Shown piece by piece: positions 1-10,600 of a stretch of DNA of 64,000 bases. How positions within the stretch are numbered: position 1 is the first letter of the stretch; every line of letters starts with the position of its first letter. This stretch comes from Gibbula magus (Eukaryota > Mollusca > Gastropoda > Trochida > Trochidae): assembly GCA_936450465.1 (NCBI GenBank), contig OW388302.1, forward strand, positions 12,239,530 to 12,303,529, read 5' to 3'. The notes under the pieces are model-generated. The model was not told where the DNA came from. It made no database searches and was given only the letters and a program-made list of their open reading frames with translations. The translations under genes were made by a program, and so were the position numbers.

Positions 1-640
1 ACTATGGAGAAAGGCTAAGATTTGAAAAGGTTTTCGCTAACATTTGTCAAAAGTCAAGGTCATAGCAAGGTCACAACCTAAGCATGCTTTTGCGAAAATG
101 TCTTATTTCAACTATTAACACTTTGAATCATTACATGATTGTGATCACTGATTGTGTGACCTTGAATTTTAAAGGTCAAGGTCACGAGATATGGTCATGC
201 TGACCAGTTCTGAAATCACTAAGTAACTTTTTCCCATGAAGATATTAACACCTCATAGATAGCTTAATTTCTTTCTTATACACCTGGTGAATGATTTTGA
301 CATGTTCACATTCAAGGTCAAAGGTCAAGGTCATGAGTTCTGAAATCACTACAACAATCCTTGTATACATGATAACTTCAAACTTTTTTGTGCTATTAGG
401 CTCTTATTTGGTATATATGAACTATGGAGAAAGACCAAGATTTGTAAACGTTTTCGCTAAAATCTGTCAAAGGTCAAGGTCACAGTGAGGTCAAAAAATT
501 TAAGCATGCTTTTGTGAATATGCCATATTTTAACTATGAACACTTTGAGTAATTGCATGATTGTTATACGCGATGAAAAGTGATCATTGATGGTCAAGCT
601 CAAGGTCATGAGATATTGGTTAAAGCCACGTTAATCCTTG
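1..640 (+). repeat. 420-bp tandem repeat rich in AGGTCA
   Basis: ACTATGGAGAAAG recurs at 1 and 421, followed in both copies by GTTTTCGCTAA, then TCAAGGTCA, GCATGCTTTTG and a CATGATTGT block. Copy 1 is complete; copy 2 decays after about 600. Both copies hold clusters of the hexamer AGGTCA. It lies in an intron of the tropomodulin gene. A related AGGTCA-rich family appears at 22.4 kb and from 62.5 kb to the window end. Confidence 0.75.
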
Positions 641-1305
641 GATAAAATTTGGAAAGAAGAAATAGGTTTTAAGAACAAACTTGTGAAAAGTGACCCCAGT
701 GATGATTAGTAATAACTCGAATAATGAACAAATTTTTGTTAAAAAGAATTCCGATTTTATTGATGCTGACGAGAAGGCGGAACAGGGAAAGGCGAGACCC
801 TAAGTTTCGGAGCTGCTCTGCTTTTGCGGTGTCCCGCAAACGCTAATCTAGTTTAAGCAGCCATGTCGTGTTTCAAGAGTTACTTAATTACTGTTTAGTT
901 TGGAGGTTTTGAATTTTTATACTGCATGGGACAAATGATTTTGAAGCTCTGTTAGTTTTGAAATGCCAGATTTCTAACAACGTCCAGATGGTAGAAATTC
1001 ATAAAATTCATTTAGAAAGTGTGATGGGTCTGACTGAATTGCTAGAGCCTTGTTTTATCTCTAAAATCAAACTGGACTGAAAGATGCGCAAAATCAAAGC
1101 CACAAATTTTACTGGAGGTGTTTACAATTTTGTCAAGTTTGTATATGGGCCTGAGGCTATCATACAATAAATAAACTTGACTATCAACAAACACAAGCTT
1201 CTTGTACTTAACAAAGAATAACTCTAAGGAATTTGGCTACATTGGCTAGTTATTAAATACCAGAGTTTTGCTATTGAGATTACAGAGAACATGCTTTCAT
1301 TTCAG
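641..1305. other. Intron sequence, no further feature
   Basis: AT-rich intron before the first exon seen. I find no exon of recognisable tropomodulin sequence here, so the missing N-terminal exon must lie before the window. Confidence 0.5.
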
Positions 1306-1462
1306 AACTCGATGTTGCCGCCGGGTTACAGATGTCGGGACCAGACATCCAAGGCTCCCACCGGCCCCTTCAACCGACAGAAGCTACTAAAGTTCATTGA
1401 GAATCAAGCTAAGCAAGAGAAGGATTGGGAACAGAACAAAGCCTATGTCAAGGAAACGAAGG
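1306..1462 (+). CDS. tmod: Tropomodulin exon: first actin-binding block
   Basis: The acceptor is CATTTCAG at 1298-1305. The exon starts in phase 0 and encodes NSMLPPGYRCRDQTSKAPTG and onward to the KETKG end. The donor GTAGGT at 1463 leaves one base of a Gly codon, completed by GC of the next exon. An upstream in-frame ATG at 1291 lies in the intron before the acceptor, so it is not taken as the start; family alignment needs residues before NSML. A GAT microsatellite begins eight bases into the intron. Confidence 0.92.
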
Positions 1463-1469
1463 GTAGGTG

Positions 1470-1507
<38 letters not shown>

Positions 1508-1634
1508 CCTGAAATTCGGACACTTTCCACTTAGAGCAGATGCAATAATTGTAATATGTCTGTTTCAAATTTTTGTTTTCAATATGTTGTATTTTTAATT
1601 CCTTTTCATAAATACTTGATAGTTGGGGATGATG

Positions 1635-1687
<53 letters not shown>

Positions 1688-4600
1688 AATGCCTATATAC
1701 ATTTTGCCTCAAAAACTATTAGCCAAGATATTTATTTTGTCTGGCCTTAATTAGTGCCATTTGGTCCTGTGCATGGCTCAATTGACTGCTGTCAGGAAAG
1801 TTAAGCAACAATGGATGCGGCTGACCATATGGATTGGTAACCCGTTTCATTGCTGAATATATTAAAACTTTGATACCCTGCCTCACAATGAGACATGTTT
1901 AGACTTCAAATTGTGCCTCTTTTCACCCAGCATGGGGTGTTACCTGGTAACCACAAGGTTGAGGTGCCCTTTTAGCGCTTTGATTGGCAGTTAGATGTGA
2001 GGGTAATAATGCAGGGGGCGTCTTTGAGCATGCATGTGGTGTGGATATTTGAACTATATATAAATACTTTATTATTATTGTAACGTATTGCAGGCAAGGT
2101 GTACCAAAAGAAGGAGGAACCTAAGAAGGAGAGGAAGGACGACGACGACGGGTTCAACATGGAGACGGAGTGGGACGACGTTCTGAAGGAGGCAACCGAG
2201 GAGGAGCTCGTGGACCTGGCTGGTGAGTGTCGGGTGTTCCCTCGGTGGTAGGGAGGTATTGTGGCAAGGTGGTTGGTGCGGTTGACTGTGGATCGAGAGT
2301 GGTTTGAATCCAGCTAGCTAGTGGACCTGGCTGGTGCGTGTAGGGGGTTCCCTTGGGGGGTGGGGGGGACGGTGGCAAGGTGGTTAGTGCGGTTGACTGT
2401 GGATCAAGAGGGGTTGGAATCCAGCTAGCTAGTTGACCTGGCTGGTGAGTGTAGGGGGTTCCCTTGGGGGGAGGGGGGGACGGTGGTACGGTGGTTAGTG
2501 CGGTTGACTGTGGATCAAGAGGGTTTGAATCCAGCTAGCTCGTGGACCTGGCTGGTGCGTGTCGGGGGTTCCCTCGGGGGGAGGGGGGTACAGTGGCAAG
2601 TTGCGGTTGACTGTGGATCAAGAGGGGTTTGAATCCAGCTAGCTAGTGGACCTGGCTGGTGCTTGTAGGGGGTTCCCTCCGTGGGAGGGGGGGACGGTGG
2701 TACGGTGGTTAGTGCGGTTGACTGTGGATCGAGAGTGGTTTGAATCAAGCTAGCTAGTGGACCTGGCTGGTGCTTGTAGGGGGTTCCCTCGGGGGGAGGG
2801 GGGGACGGTGGCAAGGTGGTTAGTGCGGTTGACTGTGGATCAAGAGGGGTTTGAATCCAGCTAGCTCGTGGACCTGGCTGGTGAGTGCAGGAGTTCACTC
2901 TGGGACATGGTAGCTGTTTGTTTGTGCTGTTGACTGTTGATCAAGAGGGGTTTGAATCCAGCCATGTTAGAAGCTTTTGAGCCATCCTTTTACATTGAAA
3001 TTATCTCTACTCATGTTGTTCGTGTTGTTGTGTTCGACTCCGGATCAAGAGGTCCCGGGTTGGAATCCAGCAAGGGCAAAAGCTTTTCTGTCATTGTCTC
3101 TATGTATTTTCACTAAGAGTGTCAGATTACAAAGTGTGCTTGTATTTCAAACATGAGGTTGTTTGCCATCCGACTATTTTGTAATAGAAAACATATTTGT
3201 TGCAAATTTGCAGAAAAGGATGTCGGTTAACAAAGTTTGCTTGTATTTCAAACATGAGGTTGTTTGCCATCCAACTATTTTGTTAGAGAAAACATTGCAA
3301 ACTTATTTGTTTCAACTTTGCAGAAAAGGGTGTGAGATTACAAAGTTTGCTTGTATTTCGGACATAGACGTTGCTTCGTCATCCCACCATTTTGTAAGAT
3401 AAAATAGTGAGAACTTTTTGTTGCAATTTTACAGAAAAGGGTGTTGGTTAACAAAGTTTGCTTGTTTTTCAGCTGTGCTTGGGTTCCACAGCATGTTGAC
3501 ACAGACCCAGTACTACGCGTCTCTACAGGACGAGAAGATCAGCGAGGGAGGCTTCACAGGTCTGTATGAAGATAAAACCAGGGTTTATACAGGTCAAGGA
3601 AACCTTAAAAAGTTATGAAAATTAAAATTACGTTTCCAGGTCTTAAAAAGCTATGTTAATTAGCCATGATAATTAAATCATGGAAAAGTCATTGATGTTT
3701 TATTTTATGTGAAATTTCCGTTCATTTACTCATTTAGTAAATTTGTATATCTTCATTTTGGGTGGCTTTTAAGTTCTTGAACCACTTGAACCTAGTTTGT
3801 CATTGAAAGCTCTGGCACCATCCTTGTAAAACCTTCTGTTGCTTTAAAGAATGTGAATCCCTGTAGAACAGTTTATTTCGAAGTAAAAGTATCAATCGTT
3901 AGCTGTCCATGGAAAATTTAACCAATGTATATAGAACAAAATGACAACAAAGCGTGTTTGCAGGGCGTGCATTTCTTAACTTTACTGTGTCGACATTGGG
4001 GCGCACTACAAAGTGGGCTCTGATTTGCTAGCACAGAAATGTTGAGGAAATATGGCAAGGCTTAATTTCGCCAGTGATGGAGTTATGCCTTGCGTAAGAA
4101 AGATGGGCCAATGTTACAGAACAAAATTACAATAAAGAGCATTTTCTTTCCTGTGTTGACATTGGGCGCCCTACATAGTGGGCTCTCAAATGTTAAGGAA
4201 ATGCGGCAAGGCTTAATTTCGCCAGTGATGGAGTTATGCCTTGCTTAAGAAATTTGAGCTATGTTACACAACAAAATGAAAATAACGAGTGTTTGCAGGA
4301 CATGCCCGAGCCCAGGTACTGTCAGCGCTCCCCGATGAACCGATAAACGACACAGACGTTGAGAAGAGTATACAACAACTGCGCGACAATGATCCTAAGC
4401 TTGTGCATCTTAACATCAACAACATCAAGGTAAGATCGTCACAAACCGTTTCCTGTCGAAATCATCATTATATAAACTGGTCAGTTGTCCAATCTGTATG
4501 GAGTATTAGAAGCTTTTATCAGCTGTTTCTTGTTTCAGTTTGTATTGCATACAACATTTTATTAATTTAAATTTTATATTCCTATATTCAGTTCTTTCGC

Positions 4601-7600
4601 TCATCAGGCCTGAAAGGTCAAATGGGTTTATGCCATAGGCTGTTGTCTGGTTACTTTTCACATTTTCAACTTCTCCCCCTTGTGGGGAGGGACCTTGTAC
4701 CTAGGGGATCAAACAGTGGTCATTTGGTCCTGACCAATATGGGTATGGCAGGCATAATCCCTGAAAAATTTAAACGACTTCTTCTCTGAAACCAGTTGAC
4801 ATACTATAGGAAGCTGACATTTCAGAGTAACATCTTTATTATATGGAGACTAAAGTTTGTTCATTTGGTCTTGATTGCCCCCTCAGATTGGGACTGACAG
4901 TTTTTGTGATCTTAGTTTTCAAGATCCTAGCAATAGATTCTGCTTTATCTAGAGATGTTGTTATTTTACTCTATAACAACTCTTTAAACGATTCAAAATC
5001 TGATGATCTACAGAGCCAATGACCTTTGACATGATAAGTTTTTCCGTAAAAGTTTTTGACTTCTTTTCAAGAACTACTGTCTCTAGTGAGCTGAAATCTT
5101 GTATACAGACTCCTTAGTGACGTCTGTAAGGGCCACACGACAACTTCCAAACGCAAGGCATACCTTTTGCCTGTCTGCATTACTGGCTGATTTAAGCCTT
5201 GCGGTATTTCCCTCGCTTTGTTGTGCCTAGATAGTGAATCTCTGCACCAGAAATGCATAGCAGGCCTGGATTTCTAATCACACATTTTTTAAGGAAATAC
5301 TGCAAGGCCTAAATCAGCCAGTAATGGAGACTGGCAAAAGTTATGCCTTGCATTGGGAAGATGGCCACACCCTAAAAACGTATTTTCTTCTTCAGAATGA
5401 AAATCGCTAGAAAGCTGAAGTCTGATATTTCTAATGGTTGTTTGTTACAGAATGTGTCCATTGAGCAACTGGTGAACGTCTGCGAGGCACTGAAGGGCAA
5501 CTCTTCGCTCAAGATCTTCGAAATGGCCGGTGTAGCTGCCACAGATAAAGTTGCTCGTGTGAGTTTCACTTTGTTCACAAAACGCAATCTAATTAGAGGG
5601 ACACTGAATGTAAAATAGCTTCATGTGTAATGCATTTTTCTCAAGAATGACTGATTACTACCTCTATACACATTATATATCGGAATCAATTGAGCATAAA
5701 ATCAAGACAATATACATTTGCAATTGAGTATTAAGACGATTTGTATCATCGTTTTTTAACCAGCAATTAGCTCGGCGACCGCTTTTAAGACAATCCTTGA
5801 AGCGTTAGTGGTAATCAACCAGGTGTTTGTGCTTGAGATCCTGACAGCGCTGAGCATTGTAATTTAATTAATGTTAATTTTAACTACTGCTAGATGAATT
5901 TATGAGGTGTGTCACATGGCAAAATAACATATTAATGCAAGAGGGATACTGAATGTGAAAGAGCTTAAAAGGAGGGTTCTACTCTATTGTGGTAAACGAA
6001 ATTTGAGAGGATATTCTCATTTACACATATATACTATTAATACTTGATGAAAAGAATTCCAATTAAAATATATAAATGAAGGTAATATTTTGATAACTTT
6101 ATATTTGACAAGTGATAAAGACAAGGGCACATTTGTTGAAAAATAAAAACAATGAGAAGTTATGCCATTTATCGGCGCTACAACAGGAAAAACTTTGCTA
6201 CAGCATAACAGCATGTTGTTTATTAGTTTTATTATATGTTATGTGATACTATGTGAATATTCTATCATTGTATATATGTTTCATTATTAAAAAGTGGTGT
6301 TTGGTAATGGTCTCAATGTGTGATTATGAAATAATATTATAGACTTGGATACATCATTACATTTGCATTCACTAACTAGCGCTTTCGGCCATGTTGGCTT
6401 CTTCAGGTTATAGTTCAAAGGGGATTATGGGTAAGAGAGCTAGGTTACAATAGAAAATCTGAAGGGAGTAACCTCTGTGAGAAGAGAATTCTCAAAGACA
6501 TGAGAACAGCCTGTGATGCTGTCTTGCTCAACACATTGTGGTTAACACTTTGTATATATTGCAACTCCTGTGAGGAAAGCCTTATATTATATGACGAGCA
6601 AGGAAATACTGGGGTTGATCAGTGAAATATACTGTCTATCAAACTACAGTGTATTCGTGACAAATACCATGTTTATCTCAACTCGTGAGGTAGAAAATTC
6701 ACATATTAACATTCTACCTTTCTCGATAAGATAAACATGGTATTAGTCAAGAAAAGACAGATATCCTCTATCTATTTAATGAAGTGTAAATCCATAAGTT
6801 ATCATAAAGTTCTCATGTTGTAATTATTTCCTCCCTGTGCTGTAGGCTCCGGCTGCGTCTCTAGCAGAGAACAGCAACTCCTGTGATGAAAGCCGTATAT
6901 TTAACCAAGTGTAAATCGATAAGTTATCATAATGTTCCCATGTTGTAATTATTCCTCCCTGTGCTGTAGGCTCTGGCTGCGTCTCTAGCAGAGAACAGCA
7001 ACTCCTGTGATGAAAGCCGTATATTTAACCAAGTGTAAATCGATAAGTTATCATAATGTTCCCATGTTGTAATTATTCCTCCCTGTGCTGTAGGCCCTGG
7101 CTGCGTCTCTAGCAGAGAACAGCAACTCCTGTGATGAAAGCCGTATATTTAACCAAGTGTAAATCGATAAGTTATCATAATGTTCTCATGTTGTAATTAT
7201 TCCTCCCTGTGCTGTAGGCTCTGGCTGCGTCTCTAGCAGAGAACAGCAACTCCTGTGATGAAAGCCGTATATTTAACCAAGTGTAAATCGATAAGTTATC
7301 ATAATGTTCCCATGTTGTAATTATTCCTCCCTGTGCTGTAGGCTCTGGCTGCGTCTCTAGCAGAGAACAGCACACTGCGAACAGTGAATATCGAGTCCAA
7401 CTACATCAGCGGAGAGAGTCTCGTCGAAATCCTCAAGGCAATCAACAAGAACCAGATTGTAACGGAACTCAGGGTCGCTAACCAGGTCAGTAAATAGAGG
7501 ATAATGTATGAGGGACCTTGTCGTACTGTGTGTCACTGTTAATGGCAGAGATGTTGCCGAAGCAGCGTTAAACACACACACACTGACTCACTCACTCACT

Positions 7601-10600
7601 CACTCACTCACTCACTCACTCACTCACTCACTCACTCACTCACTCACTCCACGGGTGCGTTAAGCAGTGACTGGGAAAGTTAGGGGCAATGGGCCATTTT
7701 GCTGATTGGATGAAAAAATGGTGCCTTAAAATTTGAAAGTTTACTATTACTACTGCGGGGAATTGCCCATTTAATATTCTGAAAATGACTAAAAGCCCTA
7801 AAATGGTCCATTGTCACAGGTGTCACCCTGCTTATCTTTGGCACTCAGTGGTAGGCTTCATTTGTTTGATGGCCTGCCGGGCGGGATAGCGCAGTGGTTA
7901 GAGCGTTCGGCTTCGGACCAAGAGGTCCGGGGTTCGAGTCCAGGGGCACGGCAACTTTGTCTGCAGTAGAAAACTGTTCTCCACGCAATAAGGTTTGGGT
8001 GCAATGCTACACTGAATTTTAGCGTAGTACCACCGCAGGTTTCACCGCAATGCATTGCCACATTGCGTTGCAGGCTTTCTCCCTGCCATAATACTAGCAG
8101 CCGCGATATAAGTGAAATACTCTTGAAAGCGGTGTTAAACCCCAACTCACCTCCTCTAACCTTGATGGCCTGCTCCTTATGATTTACCGAAGTTTGTTTT
8201 GGAACATTCGGTACATGCACAAAGTGAAAGGAACGACTCCAAACACTGTTCTTGGTGTGCGGAAATGTGAAATGGGGACATGTTCCACACGCCAAGAACA
8301 GTGTTCGGAGTCACTTCTTTCGCTTGTACATGAATCAGATGTTCGGAACAAATTTCATTAAATTTCAATAATTGGAAGAGCAGGCCTTGAGTCAGTGTCG
8401 GAACAAAATTGACTTCAAAATCACTGAAAACATTCATGGCGATTACCAACTTAATCGTTTGTAAACATTTCCATGTCCAAACAACAGAATTGAAATTTTA
8501 AATAATGTGGGTAATTTCATGACAACAGAATATAATTCAGTATTCATATAAGAAATGTTCATTTCCTAAGATCTTATCCTCTGATGTCATCAGAATCCTC
8601 TTGAGATCAATCTCGTTATCTTCGTACAGAGAGATTATTGATTTTCACACAACCTTGTGAAACAAATTTCAGAATAGTACAACATCATTTTATCTTACAT
8701 GGTTATAAAATCTTAAGAGCACAGTTGTGTAGTCGGTTAAGCTGTTACCATGCCCACTTCTTACACCAAGGGACAGGATCCAAATTCCGTTGGGGCGAGA
8801 TAGTGTTCGTCTTTGAATCAAGGGGTCAGGGTTCGAATCCCGCCAGGGGCACGGCAACTTTGTGTACTATAGAGAACTGTTCTACTTGCAGTAAGGTATG
8901 GGTACAATGCTACACTGAATTTTAGCCCAGTTCCATCCATTGTTCACTTGTTCACGCCGATGTTCACAGGTTTCACCGCAATGGTGTTGCGGACTTTCTC
9001 CTGTGATATGTATGAAACACTCCTGAAAGTGGCATTTAACCCCAAATCACCTCGCCTAACCTCAAATCCCAGTGGAGACAAAAAATGTTGACCTCGGTCT
9101 TACACTGTGTTATGTCCCTGGGCAAGACTCCTCATTCCCATTTTGTACTCTGTATAAATAGGTACCTGAATACAGGAAGTACAAATGTAATAATATACCG
9201 CCAGTGGGCAGTGCCTCTCACTGTGTATTGGGAGTTAAAATGGATATTGTTATTATCATCAACATAATTATCATTATGACATATACACAACATGATATAT
9301 TTCAGAAACCCGAGTTGCTAGGCAACAAGTTAGAGATGAAGATGTTACAGCTGATCCAGGAGAACGCCACACTGCTCCGATACGGACTCACCTTCGAGTT
9401 CCCCGAACCTCGCGTCAGGGTGCTCGAGAAACTCAAGTCCAACTACGATGCCTGTAAGTATAATTCAAGAACTTCAACCACTTATCTCAGTGTATAACTA
9501 ACATTACAAACCTCAGTCTTGTATACAACTCTCTTTGAATACAACCGGTGTTCAAAATAGCTGCCTGCCTGACAGCCAATTGCTAGTTGTATTCAGGTTT
9601 AGTCAGTCTGGCTTGTGTCGTTTTCCATTAACTTAGTGTCAATATACTGCAGAGCCTGTTTAATTATTAGGAGTGGTTGATTTTTCAAACCACAAACCCT
9701 GACAGCGATGAGAAAAAAGTATTTCGAAAACTGATTACAACATAGGCCACTTAGACATCGTAGGCTTGAGATTAAAGGGTTGCAAATGACTTAGATTCAA
9801 TTGAAGGAAATGCTAAACGTCTTTACTGTGTTTACTGACACTTTAAAATACCAACTAGCTCTTCTTAAACGATGACTACAGCCGCGGTATAAGTGAAATA
9901 CTCTTGAAAGCGGCGTTAACCCCAACTCACTCACTCAAACTATGAATGTGAAAGAAACTATAATTTGTTAGCTTGCAGGCAGCTTTATAGAACACTCTTG
10001 TCTGTTGAAAGCACCTTGACTTTAGCATAAAATCGATAGATTATGTAAGAGATTATTTCCTCTTTGCCTCAGTTATGGGCAGATTTTATGAAAATCCTTT
10101 GAAAGGACCAAATAACTAGATTGGGAGATGAAAGTTGAAGGTTCCACCTGTCTCTGCCATAATACTAGCAAGCATGATATAAATGAAATATTCTTGAAAT
10201 TACCTCATGCTACCCTTTTCACGGGTCTTTCATTGATTAACAAGTGGGCGGGATGGCGCAGTGATTAGCGCGTTCGGCTTCGGATCAAGAGGTCCGGGGT
10301 TCATATCCTGCCAGGGGCACGACAACATTGTCTGTAGTAGAGAACTGTTCTACACGCAGTAAGGTTAGGGTGCAATGCTACACTGAATTTCGGTGTAGTA
10401 CAACCCATTGTTCGCTAGTTCCAGCCGATGCTCGCAGGTTTCACTCCAATACATAGCCACATGGCGTTGCAGGCTTTCTCCCTACCATAATACTAGCAGC
10501 CGCGATAAAAGTGAAATACTCTTGAAAGCGGTGTTAAACCCCACCTCACTTTGATTAACGAGTTGAGGTTTAATTTGTCGCAGCATGATTGAGCAATAAT

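Noticed and set aside
1..490. Nuclear-receptor response element cluster (AGGTCA)
   Set aside because: AGGTCA belongs to a dispersed and tandem repeat family, so regulatory use is not supported.
1443..1750. Poly-His, poly-Ser and poly-Asp frames
   Set aside because: Produced by the GAT microsatellites in a tropomodulin intron.
2154..2898. Pro-rich reverse-strand frames with repeated HQPGP
   Set aside because: They read the 111-bp array backwards. Repetition comes from the DNA repeat, and the gene is on the other strand.
7879..7955. Real tRNA gene at the SINE head
   Set aside because: The tRNA-like part continues into the repeated SINE body and is flanked by a target duplication; the cloverleaf is not kept.
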